The notes beneath the pieces were generated by a model. It had not been told where the DNA came from and ran no database searches. It was given only the letters and a program-made list of their open reading frames with translations. This document shows, piece by piece, positions 1 through 8,348 of a stretch of DNA of 13,431 nt. The DNA is taken from the NCBI GenBank assembly GCA_023229065.1, contig JALNZZ010000049.1, positions 1-13,431 of the forward strand, written 5' to 3'. A program made the position numbers and the translations under genes. Numbering within the stretch: the stretch's first letter is position 1; each line of letters begins with the position of its first letter. The DNA is from Porticoccaceae bacterium (lineage in GTDB: Bacteria > Pseudomonadota > Gammaproteobacteria > Pseudomonadales > Porticoccaceae).

Positions 1-105
1 GGCCATATCGCCGAGCCTGCCCGGCATGGCCTCCACCACCTCAAGGCCGCGATCGGCCATGCGCGCCGGGTTCATATTGGAGCCATAAGCAAAATAATAA
101 GACAT
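1..105 (-). CDS. Gamma-glutamylcyclotransferase-like protein, N-terminal fragment
   Basis: Only the first 35 codons are inside the window; the gene runs off the left edge. The translation starts MSYYFAYGSNMNPARMADRG. The YFAYGSNM signature is the glycine-containing loop that opens the GGCT/AIG2-like fold, whose members cyclise gamma-glutamyl groups (glutathione or gamma-glutamyl-amine breakdown) in the cytoplasm. The ATG at 105-103 is the only start that gives this canonical beginning; no strong Shine-Dalgarno precedes it. It is divergent from cmoB, with 136 bases between the two starts. The catalytic glutamate lies further into the protein and cannot be seen, so the exact substrate is unknown. 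Family assignment is fairly sure, function is not. Confidence 0.75.
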   Translation of the reverse strand, partial: MSYYFAYGSNMNPARMADRGLEVVEAMPGRLGDMA

Positions 106-241
106 ACACTACCAAACAGCGGCTATCGGAAAGGGTCTATTATCGCCGGCCAGTAGTCAGGTTGCACGTTTCACACCCGCCACCTTGCCGACAATGCACC
201 CAGCAGGTAAATTGCCTGCCTTTTGAGGCGACGCCAACCCC

Positions 242-1216
242 ATGCCCGATTACGCTAATCTGCTGCGCTGGATGGAACAATCCGAGCACTTTTGCCACTG
301 GGCCGAAACCCTGCCCGGTCAGATCGATGCAGGTCTCAGCCCTCAGCGCTGGGGAGATCTGGACAGCTGGCAGCAGGTGTTGCAACAGCTGCCAGCCCTT
401 GTGCCGTCGTCGCTGGACTTTGCCTCCGCAGTGCGGATCGGCGTCGCTGACGATTGCACTGACGAGCTGCGGGAGCAGCTGCGCACCACGCTGATGGGGC
501 TGCACCCCTGGCGCAAAGGCCCCTTTGAGTTGTTTGGCCTCGCCATCGACACCGAGTGGCGCTCCGACTGGAAGTGGGATCGGTTAGCGCCACACTTGCC
601 TAGCCTGGACGGCCAGCATGTTCTCGATGTCGGCTGCGGCAACGGCTACCACTGCCTGCGACTTTACGGCGCCGGTGCCTCGCGGGTGATCGGCATCGAC
701 CCCTCGCCGCGCTTTGTCCATCAGTTTTACGCTCTCAAGCACTATTGCCCCGAGGTGCCCGTCGATGTATTGCCCCTTGGGATCGAACATGTGCCCCCCG
801 CTCTGCACGGTTTCGATACCGTGCTGTCCATGGGAGTGATCTACCACCGCCGCGATCCCGAGGGCCATATCCGCGAACTGCTGGATTGCCTGAAGCCCGG
901 CGGTCTGCTGGTTCTGGAAACCCTGATTGTCGACGACGCCCTGGCACCTGCCCTGATACCCGAGGGCCGCTACGCCAAGATGCGCAATGTTTGGTGCGTA
1001 CCGACAGCCGCCACGGTGCTCTCCTGGCTTGAATCCTGCGGCCTCGATACGCCGCAACTGGTGGATGACAGCGTCACGACCCTCGGTGAACAGCGGCGCA
1101 CCGACTGGATGCACTTCGAGTCACTGGCGGACTTTCTAGACCCAGCCGATCAGACCCGCACTGTGGAGGGACACCCGGCACCACGCCGGGGCCTTTTTTT
1201 GGCCCGCAAGCCGTAA
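242..1216 (+). CDS. cmoB: CmoB, tRNA U34 carboxymethyltransferase
   Basis: A 324-residue protein, one longer than E. coli CmoB. CmoB transfers the carboxymethyl group of carboxy-S-adenosylmethionine to 5-hydroxyuridine-34, giving cmo5U in tRNAs that read NNU/A/G/C codons. The methyltransferase core shows LDVGCGNGYH (about residues 128-137). The family block HPWRKGPFELFG (88-99) and DTEWRSDWKWDR (103-114) supply K92, W106 and K111; Y201 and R316 complete the set, each one position after the E. coli substrate-binding residues K91, W105, K110, Y200 and R315. A loose GAGG lies 13 bases before the ATG. The usual partner cmoA, which makes carboxy-SAM, is not upstream here: the neighbour is a divergent unrelated gene, so cmoA must be elsewhere if the pathway is complete. 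The last codons overlap a terminator-like hairpin. The gene converges on ald with a 22-base gap. Confidence 0.96.
   Translation: MPDYANLLRWMEQSEHFCHWAETLPGQIDAGLSPQRWGDLDSWQQVLQQLPALVPSSLDFASAVRIGVADDCTDELREQLRTTLMGLHPWRKGPFELFGLAIDTEWRSDWKWDRLAPHLPSLDGQHVLDVGCGNGYHCLRLYGAGASRVIGIDPSPRFVHQFYALKHYCPEVPVDVLPLGIEHVPPALHGFDTVLSMGVIYHRRDPEGHIRELLDCLKPGGLLVLETLIVDDALAPALIPEGRYAKMRNVWCVPTAATVLSWLESCGLDTPQLVDDSVTTLGEQRRTDWMHFESLADFLDPADQTRTVEGHPAPRRGLFLARKP
1174..1200 (+). terminator. Intrinsic-terminator-like hairpin inside the cmoB 3' end
   Basis: CCCGGC (1174-1179) and GCCGGG (1185-1190) form a perfect 6-bp GC stem with a 5-base loop. GCC and then seven T (1194-1200) follow. The whole structure lies in the cmoB reading frame, over the codons of the C-terminal residues that include R316. 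The three-base gap between stem and T-run is slightly longer than ideal. An alternative pairing GGGCC (1189-1193) with GGCCC (1201-1205) would put the T-run in a loop. It would stop cmoB transcription before the convergent ald gene. Confidence 0.55.
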
Positions 1217-1238
1217 GCGAGCGGTGCCTTATTAACGC

Positions 1239-2354
1239 CTAAGCCAGAGACGACAGCTCCAGAGTATGGACGGTTTTGCCCAGCGCTTCTGCTACAGCCG
1301 GGTGGACAATTTTACCTCTGAAGATATTGACGCCCCGCTGCAGATGAACACTGTTCGCCAACGCTTTTTCGACACCCTGCTCCGCCATCGCCAGCACCCA
1401 GGGGCCGGTCATCTGGTTCAGCGCCAGGGTGGAAGTACGGGAGACTGCGCTGGGCATATTGCTCACGCAATAGTGAATCACATCGCTCTGGACGAACACC
1501 GGATCATCGAGATGGGTTGTTTTCGAGGTGGCAAAGCAGCCCCCCTGATCAATGGCTACGTCCACCAGCACAGCGCCGGAGGCCATGCGCGCCACTACCG
1601 ACTCACTCACCAGCACCGGTGTCGCCGCCCCCGGAATCAGCACTGAACCGATAACCAGGTCTGCTGCCAAAACGGCTTTTTCTACTTCGTGGGGGTCTGC
1701 CACTGCACAGCGGATCGCACCGTCAAATTGCTGGTTCAATTGGGCAATGCGGGCTTCCACTGCATCGAACAGGGTGACATTGGCCCCCATTCCCAGAGCT
1801 GTGGCAGCCGCCTGACTGCCGACATTGCCGCCACCCAGGATGACCACATTGGCAGCGGGCGCCCCGTCGACACCACTCATCAGCACGCCGCGACCATGAG
1901 GTTTCTCAAGATAGTGAGCACCCACCTGGGCCGCCATGCGCCCGGCAATGCGGCTCATCGGCGTAAGCAGGGGCAGATGGCCTTCGTCATCGGTAACGGT
2001 TTCATAGGCGATGGCGGTGCAACCCCTGGCCAGCAACTCGTCCGTCAACTGCGGTGCCGCTGCCAGATGCAGGTAAGTAAACAGGGTGTGCTTCTCGCTC
2101 AACAGCGGGTACTCCTGGGGCTGCGGCTCCTTGACTTTGACAATCAAAGTAGCTGCGGCGTAGATCTCTGCCGCTGTCGCCAATACCTGGGCACCGGCTT
2201 GCCGGTAGTCGTCATCAGAAAAGCCCGAACCGTCGCCACAACCGGTCTCCACCACCACTCTATGGCCCTTGTCGGTGAGCGTGCGGACGACGGCGGGAGA
2301 CAAGCCGACACGATATTCCAGAGGCTTGCACTCCTTGGGTACACCAATATCCAT
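1239..2354 (-). CDS. ald: Alanine dehydrogenase (NAD-dependent)
   Basis: A 371-residue protein of the usual family length. It catalyses reversible oxidative deamination of L-alanine to pyruvate and ammonium with NAD in the cytoplasm, allowing alanine to serve as carbon and nitrogen source. Counting from the ATG at 2354, the residues described for bacterial alanine dehydrogenases fall at R15 (in ECKPLEYRVGLSP), K75 (VKVKEP), H96 (TYLHLA) and D269 (DVAIDQGG); the NAD-binding Rossmann loop GGGNVG is at 174-179. This numbering supports the ATG over a TTG one codon upstream, and an AGGAA (2368-2364) sits 9 bases before the ATG. The stop is TAG. The gene converges on cmoB and diverges from infA. 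Such genes are often controlled by Lrp/AsnC-type regulators; an inverted repeat at 2416-2443 is a candidate site, but no regulator gene is in the window. The 5' leader carries a pyrimidine-rich run (A-rich on plus, about 2376-2391). Confidence 0.96.
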   Translation of the reverse strand: MDIGVPKECKPLEYRVGLSPAVVRTLTDKGHRVVVETGCGDGSGFSDDDYRQAGAQVLATAAEIYAAATLIVKVKEPQPQEYPLLSEKHTLFTYLHLAAAPQLTDELLARGCTAIAYETVTDDEGHLPLLTPMSRIAGRMAAQVGAHYLEKPHGRGVLMSGVDGAPAANVVILGGGNVGSQAAATALGMGANVTLFDAVEARIAQLNQQFDGAIRCAVADPHEVEKAVLAADLVIGSVLIPGAATPVLVSESVVARMASGAVLVDVAIDQGGCFATSKTTHLDDPVFVQSDVIHYCVSNMPSAVSRTSTLALNQMTGPWVLAMAEQGVEKALANSVHLQRGVNIFRGKIVHPAVAEALGKTVHTLELSSLA

Positions 2355-2415
2355 CAATCATTGTTCCTGTGTTGTAGAAAAGAAAAAAAATAAGCTCCAG
2401 GACGCGGTCATCCAG

Positions 2416-2443
2416 GCACTGGCAGCGGCTTGACACCCAGTGC
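2416..2443. promoter_or_regulatory. Operator-like inverted repeat between ald and infA
   Basis: GCACTGG (2416-2422) and CCAGTGC (2437-2443) are perfect 7-base inverted arms separated by 14 bases, so the arm centres are 21 bp apart, two helical turns. The second arm begins right after the TTGACA box of the proposed infA promoter. The geometry suits a dimeric DNA-binding protein on one face of the helix. Which regulator binds, and whether ald, infA or both respond, is inference. Confidence 0.35.
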
Positions 2444-2456
2444 ACGGAACCGTAAT
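2430..2456 (+). promoter_or_regulatory. Probable infA promoter
   Basis: A consensus -35 TTGACA (2430-2435) is followed after 15 bases by CGTAAT (2451-2456, 4 of 6 to TATAAT). The spacer is short and the -10 is weak, so the exact -10 is uncertain. Transcription would start near 2463 and leave a leader of about 70 bases before infA. Confidence 0.4.
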
Positions 2457-2495
2457 CCTTTGCCTTGAAGGGGGTTTTAGGGCAAAATGCCGCCT

Positions 2496-2507
2496 CTTTC
2501 GCGAAAG
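2496..2507. other. 12-bp perfect palindrome in the infA leader
   Basis: CTTTCGCGAAAG reads the same on both strands and sits 26 bases before the infA start, between the proposed promoter and the Shine-Dalgarno. It could be a protein site or chance; I do not recognise it as a named box. Confidence 0.3.
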
Positions 2508-2533
2508 CCGTCAGGCAGGAGTCTACAAAGAAT

Positions 2534-2752
2534 ATGGCAAAAGAAGACCATATTGAAATGGAAGGTGAGGTTATCGACACCCTTCCCAACACTACTTTCC
2601 GCGTCAAGCTGGAGAACGGCCACGTTGTGACCGCTCATATCTCCGGCAAAATGCGCAAGAACTATATCCGTATCCTCACCGGTGACAAGGTAAAGGTGGA
2701 ACTTACCCCTTACGATCTCAGCAAGGGTCGCATCACCTATCGCGCCCGCTGA
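2534..2752 (+). CDS. infA: Translation initiation factor IF-1
   Basis: A 72-residue protein, the same length as E. coli IF-1, forming a single S1-like OB fold. IF-1 binds the ribosomal A site on the 30S subunit and, with IF-2 and IF-3, steers initiator tRNA to the P site. The start MAKEDHIEMEGEVIDTLPN and the centre HISGKMRKNYIRILTGDKV are characteristic. An earlier in-frame start at 2465 would add 23 residues with no family support; the ATG at 2534 has AGGAG (2517-2521) 12 bases upstream. infA next to convergent clpA is the common gammaproteobacterial order. The serine tRNA gene that lies between clpA and infA in E. coli is absent: only 32 bases separate the two stops here, and they hold a hairpin. 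Confidence 0.98.
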   Translation: MAKEDHIEMEGEVIDTLPNTTFRVKLENGHVVTAHISGKMRKNYIRILTGDKVKVELTPYDLSKGRITYRAR

Positions 2753-2754
2753 CA

Positions 2755-2772
2755 GGCCTGCTCTCGCAGGCC
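2755..2772. repeat. Convergent-gene hairpin, copy 1 (GGCCTGC / GCAGGCC)
   Basis: GGCCTGC (2755-2761), loop TCTC, GCAGGCC (2766-2772) form a perfect 7-bp stem between the infA stop (2752) and the clpA stop (2785). There is no T-run on either side, so it is not a classical intrinsic terminator. It may act as a two-way attenuator or a 3' end stabiliser. A copy with the same stem lies at 6103-6120, also between convergent genes. Confidence 0.6.
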
Positions 2773-2784
2773 GTAGCGGGTGGC

Positions 2785-5049
<2,265 letters not shown>

Positions 5050-5101
5050 GATTATCTCCTACTTGGGCTCTACTCGGACTCTCGCTTGCGAGGCCTGGGC
5101 T

Positions 5102-5455
5102 TCACTCAGAGTCGTTGGCCGGTTCAATCTGGCATATCAGGGGGTGATCGTTGTCGGTGGCATAACGGATAACCTGCTCTGCCTTGGTTTCGGCAATATC
5201 GCGGGTAAACAGACCACACACCGCTCGCCCTTCAGTATGGACTTTGAGCATAACACGAACTGCCAATTCCCGATCCATCGCAAAAAAAGCTTCCAGCACC
5301 TCCACAACAAACTCCATGGGGGTGTAGTCATCGTTGAGCATGACGACCTGGTACAGGGGTGGCTTTTTGAGTGCTGGCCTGGCTTCTTCGACCACCAAGT
5401 CGCGGGTTGGGTGACCACCATCGGAACCATGGCCCATGCTGGCATGAATACTCAC
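5102..5455 (-). CDS. clpS: ClpS, N-degron adaptor for ClpAP
   Basis: A 117-residue protein, slightly longer than E. coli ClpS (106) because of a longer flexible N-terminus. ClpS binds proteins with N-terminal Leu, Phe, Tyr or Trp and hands them to the ClpA N-domain. The pocket motif NDDYTPMEFV (41-50) contains the paired aspartates D42/D43 that contact the alpha-amino group and the gatekeeper M47; H73 in VMLKVHTEG matches the E. coli H66. The proposed start is GTG at 5455-5453 with GAGG 12 bases upstream; an in-frame ATG at 5437 would give 111 residues but lacks a Shine-Dalgarno, so the start is not certain. clpS leads clpA in an operon and is divergent from cspD. Its leader holds a strong fold (5512-5615) that may regulate it. 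Confidence 0.95.
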   Translation of the reverse strand: MSIHASMGHGSDGGHPTRDLVVEEARPALKKPPLYQVVMLNDDYTPMEFVVEVLEAFFAMDRELAVRVMLKVHTEGRAVCGLFTRDIAETKAEQVIRYATDNDHPLICQIEPANDSE

Positions 5456-5511
5456 TTTTGCAATCCGCCTCGTTAATATGTCAGGGGTGAATTAAATCCT
5501 ATTCTAGCCTT

Positions 5512-5615
5512 GAAGAGCCGTTGCGGGGGAAGGAATTTTCAATGGCGGTAATAGCCAAGGAGTTACGTAGCAAAATTGTACCGCCTACCCGCCGCAACGG
5601 ACGCTCTTCTTGGCT
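5512..5615 (-). promoter_or_regulatory. Highly structured element in the clpS leader (candidate cis-RNA)
   Basis: Nested complementary segments: GAAGAGC (5512-5518) with GCTCTTC (5603-5609); CGTTGCGG (5519-5526) with CCGCAACG (5592-5599); GGG (5527-5529) with CCC (5588-5590); and GGCGGTA (5544-5550) with TACCGCC (5579-5585). This gives 25 pairs interrupted by a 3-base bulge and an internal loop. A segment of the apical loop, AGCCAAG (5553-5559), is also the exact complement of CTTGGCT (5609-5615) at the edge of the outer stem, which would make a pseudoknot sharing only base 5609. I place it on minus because the proposed clpS promoter lies just outside it, so it would form the 5' part of the clpS mRNA. 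It has no open reading frame of note, and I do not recognise it as a known riboswitch or leader family. A decayed mobile element is an alternative. Confidence 0.5.
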
Positions 5616-5625
5616 TACAAGATTC

Positions 5626-5655
5626 TTGACTTATAGGAAAAATCGCGCTAATAGT
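5626..5655 (+). promoter_or_regulatory. Candidate cspD promoter
   Basis: TTGACT (5626-5631, 5 of 6) is followed after 18 bases by AATAGT (5650-5655, 4 of 6; TAATAG one base earlier is the alternative). The start would be near 5662, giving a leader of about 97 bases. The -35 box overlaps the -10 of the proposed clpS promoter on the other strand. Confidence 0.35.
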
Positions 5656-5658
5656 CTA
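5630..5658 (-). promoter_or_regulatory. Candidate clpS-clpA promoter
   Basis: On minus, TAGACT (5658-5653, 4 of 6) is followed after exactly 17 bases by TATAAG (5635-5630, 5 of 6). Transcription would begin near 5623, immediately before the structured element, and give a leader of about 170 bases ahead of clpS. Confidence 0.4.
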
Positions 5659-5758
5659 CCCCTGACCCAGCAGGGTTTGGAGGGGCAATCACCGTAACCA
5701 AGTGCGCGCCCTCTGCAACTATAACTATCACATCTGCTTTACAGGCGGGAGAACAGCT

Positions 5759-5998
5759 ATGCCAAAGGGAACAGTCAAATGGTTTAACAATGCCAAAGGC
5801 TACGGATTTATCTTGCCGGAGGATGGAACCAGTGACGTCTTTGCTCACTTTTCGGCGATCACCATGGAGGGGTACAAGACCCTCAAGGCTGGACAGGAAG
5901 TGTCCTTTGATATTATTCAGGGCGAAAAAGGCCTGCACGCTATCAATATCACCCCGTCAAATACTCTTGGCGTGCTGGAGTCGCTGTCCCAGAGTTGA
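5759..5998 (+). CDS. cspD: CspD, cold-shock-family single-strand nucleic-acid-binding protein
   Basis: A 79-residue cold-shock domain protein. Its start MPKGTVKWFNNAKGYGFI resembles E. coli CspD (74 residues) more than CspA, and its position next to divergent clpS is the standard cspD location. RNP1 is KGYGFI and RNP2 is VFAHF. CspD in E. coli is a stationary-phase protein that binds single-stranded DNA and slows replication; the same role here is inference. The ATG at 5759 has GGGAG (5747-5751) 7 bases upstream; an in-frame GTG at 5702 would add 19 unrelated residues and is rejected. A short C-terminal tail (about NTLGVLESLSQS) follows the domain. It converges on the isocitrate dehydrogenase gene. 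Confidence 0.93.
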   Translation: MPKGTVKWFNNAKGYGFILPEDGTSDVFAHFSAITMEGYKTLKAGQEVSFDIIQGEKGLHAINITPSNTLGVLESLSQS

Positions 5999-6048
5999 GG
6001 GCTGATACTTCAGCTCCCCCGGTTCGCTCCACCACAATCGCAGCTGCC

Positions 6049-6099
6049 GCTCGGGGCCTTTACCTCCTCACTGTAACCCGGAGCGTCCCTGCCCCGAGC
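6049..6099. repeat. 9-base inverted repeat in the cspD/idh convergent spacer
   Basis: GCTCGGGGC (6049-6057) and GCCCCGAGC (6091-6099) are perfect inverted arms around a 33-base loop, which itself has a weak TTAC/GTAA pair. Three bases later the GGCCTGC hairpin begins. A shorter hairpin, GCTGA (6001-6005) with TCAGC (6010-6014), follows the cspD stop directly. No T-run follows any of these stems. The 127-base spacer holds no gene. Confidence 0.5.
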
Positions 6100-6102
6100 A
6101 CA

Positions 6103-6120
6103 GGCCTGCTAGCGCAGGCC
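6103..6120. repeat. Convergent-gene hairpin, copy 2 (GGCCTGC / GCAGGCC)
   Basis: GGCCTGC (6103-6109), loop TAGC, GCAGGCC (6114-6120), just downstream of the isocitrate dehydrogenase stop (6126). It matches the copy at 2755-2772 over 22 bases (6100-6121 against 2752-2773) except for two bases in the loop. Both copies lie between convergent genes and lack a T-run. Confidence 0.6.
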
Positions 6121-6125
6121 GACGA

Positions 6126-8348
6126 TCAGGAGATAGCGTCCAGAATACGGTTAAACGTAGCGCTGGGACGCATGGCTCTGGACGTCAATGCCCCATCGGG
6201 ACGGTAGTAGCCACCGATATCGACGGGCTTGCCCTGCACCTCATTGAGCTCTGCCACGATTTCTGCTTCCGCTGCCCGCAGCTGCTCTGCCACGGGAGTA
6301 AAGCGGGCTTTCAGCTCGGCATCCGCATCCTGGTCTGCCAGGGCTTCGGCCCAGTACAGCGCCAGATAAAAGTGGCTGCCGCGGTTATCCAGCTCACCGG
6401 CCTTGCGGGACGGCGATTTATTGCTGTCGAGGAATTTGCCATTGGCCTCGCCCAGAGTGTCGGCAAAAACCTTGGCCTTGGCATTGTTTGTGACAGTGCC
6501 AAAATGCTCGAGGGATTCTGCCAGGGCCAGGAATTCACCCAGTGAATCCCAGCGCAGGTGGTTTTCCTCCACGAACTGCTGCACATGCTTGGGTGCAGAG
6601 CCGCCAGCACCGGTTTCGAACAGACCACCGCCATTCATCAGCGGCACGATGGACAACATCTTGGCACTGGTGCCCAGCTCCAGGATCGGGAACAGGTCGG
6701 TGAGATAATCTCGCAGTACGTTGCCGGTCACGGAAATGGTATCGAGCCCCTGGCGGATACGCTCCAGGGATACCCGGCACGCCTCGCGCGGCTCGAGAAT
6801 ACGGATGTCGAGCCCCTCGGTGTCGTGGTCCTTCAGGTAGCGCTCTACCTTGGCAATCAGCTGGGCGTCGTGGGCACGATTGGCGTCGAGCCAGAACACC
6901 GCCGGGGTGCCTGTAGTACGAGCGCGGTTGACCGCCAGCTTCACCCAGTCCTGAATGGCAGAATCCTTGGCTTGGCACATGCGTACGATATCGCCGGCTT
7001 CCACCTGGTGCTCCATCAGGACGTTGCCCTTCTCGTCCACCACCCGCACGGTACCGTCGACGGGAACCTCGAAGGTCTTGTCGTGGGAGCCGTACTCCTC
7101 TGCCTTCTGGGCCATCAGTCCCACGTTGGGCACACTGCCCATGGTGGTGGGATCGAAAGCACCGTTCTTGCGGCAATCTTCAATCACTTCCTGGTAAACA
7201 CCGGCATAGCAGCGGTCGGGAATCATCGCTTTGGTGTCGTGCAGTTGCCCGTCGGCGCCCCACATTTTGCCGGAATCACGGATCATGGCGGGCATTGAGG
7301 CGTCAACAATGATATCGCTGGGCACATGAAGGTTGGTAATCCCCTTGTCGGAGTTGACCATGGCCAGTGCCGGGCCCTCTTTGTAGACAGCGTCGATATC
7401 CGCTTCAATCGCAGCGCGTTGGTCATCGGGCAGGGTTTTGATCTTGGCAAGCAAGTCGCCGAAGCCATTCTTGGTGTCGACGCCGAGCTCCTTGAGCAGC
7501 TCGCCATATTTGTCGAATACAGGCTTGAAAAAGACGGTCACGGCATGGCCAAACATGATGGGGTCAGAGACTTTCATCATCGTGGCTTTGAGGTGCAGCG
7601 ACAGCAGCAGCCCCCTGGCGCGGGCATCTTCGACCTGGGCTGCATAGAAATCACGCAACGCTTTGCGACTCATAACGGCGGAGTCCAGCACCTCACCGGC
7701 TTGCAAGGCGACTTTTTCCTTGAGGACGCGCACACTGCCATCGCTACCCACCAGTTCCATTTTTACCGCGCCCTCGGCATCGAGAGTGACAGACTGCTCG
7801 CTGCCATAGAAATCGCCGGCTGTCATGTGAGCGACGTGAGTGGCGGAATCGGCAGTCCAGGCACCCATCCGGTGGGGGTTCTTGCGGGCATAGGCCTTGA
7901 CGGGGGCCGGTGCGCGGCGGTCGGAGTTACCTTCCCGCAGCACGGGGTTTACGGCACTGCCCTTGACCCGGTCATAGCGCGCTTTGATCTCTTTTTCAGC
8001 GTCATTCTTGGGAGTTTCGGGGTAGTCGGGCAAATCGTAGCCCTTCTCTTGCAGCTCGCGGATAGCGGCAACCAATTGCGGCTCCGAGGCGCTGATATTG
8101 GGCAGCTTGATAATGTTGGCTTCGGGAGTCGTGGCTAGCTGGCCGAGTTCCGCCAGATCGTCGCCAACGCGCTGATCTTCGCGCAGGCGCTCCGGAAACT
8201 GAGCAATAATGCGGCCAGAAAGAGAAATGTCACGGGTTTCCAGAGCGACACCCGAAGAGCGGGTGAAAGCCTGCACGATCGGCAGCAGGGAATAGGTTGC
8301 CAGAGCTGGCGCTTCATCGGTCAGGGTATAAATGATTTTTGATGTCAT
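6126..8348 (-). CDS. Monomeric NADP-dependent isocitrate dehydrogenase
   Basis: A 740-residue protein of the monomeric class, unrelated in length to the ~416-residue dimeric Icd. It oxidises isocitrate to 2-oxoglutarate and CO2 with NADP in the TCA cycle. Ligands described for the Azotobacter vinelandii enzyme are all present, shifted by one: S131, N134, R138 and R144 (block SAVNPVLREGNSDRR), K254 (KATMMKVSDP), D349 (PSDIIVDAS), Y419, and R546, D547 and D551 (VLRDYLTD). The ATG at 8348 has AGGAA 5 bases upstream. The frame is open to 8507, but the added 53 residues resemble no family sequence. The gene is usually called icd or idh. In E. coli the dimeric icd occupies this slot, and Pseudomonas, as I recall, carries both here; this genome has only the monomeric form in the window. 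It diverges from rluE across 338 bases. Confidence 0.97.
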   Translation of the reverse strand: MTSKIIYTLTDEAPALATYSLLPIVQAFTRSSGVALETRDISLSGRIIAQFPERLREDQRVGDDLAELGQLATTPEANIIKLPNISASEPQLVAAIRELQEKGYDLPDYPETPKNDAEKEIKARYDRVKGSAVNPVLREGNSDRRAPAPVKAYARKNPHRMGAWTADSATHVAHMTAGDFYGSEQSVTLDAEGAVKMELVGSDGSVRVLKEKVALQAGEVLDSAVMSRKALRDFYAAQVEDARARGLLLSLHLKATMMKVSDPIMFGHAVTVFFKPVFDKYGELLKELGVDTKNGFGDLLAKIKTLPDDQRAAIEADIDAVYKEGPALAMVNSDKGITNLHVPSDIIVDASMPAMIRDSGKMWGADGQLHDTKAMIPDRCYAGVYQEVIEDCRKNGAFDPTTMGSVPNVGLMAQKAEEYGSHDKTFEVPVDGTVRVVDEKGNVLMEHQVEAGDIVRMCQAKDSAIQDWVKLAVNRARTTGTPAVFWLDANRAHDAQLIAKVERYLKDHDTEGLDIRILEPREACRVSLERIRQGLDTISVTGNVLRDYLTDLFPILELGTSAKMLSIVPLMNGGGLFETGAGGSAPKHVQQFVEENHLRWDSLGEFLALAESLEHFGTVTNNAKAKVFADTLGEANGKFLDSNKSPSRKAGELDNRGSHFYLALYWAEALADQDADAELKARFTPVAEQLRAAEAEIVAELNEVQGKPVDIGGYYRPDGALTSRAMRPSATFNRILDAIS

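Noticed and set aside
2753..2784. Serine tRNA gene between infA and clpA as in E. coli
   Set aside because: Only 32 bases separate the stops and they hold just a hairpin. No tRNA was spotted by eye elsewhere in the window; a tRNA scan was not possible.
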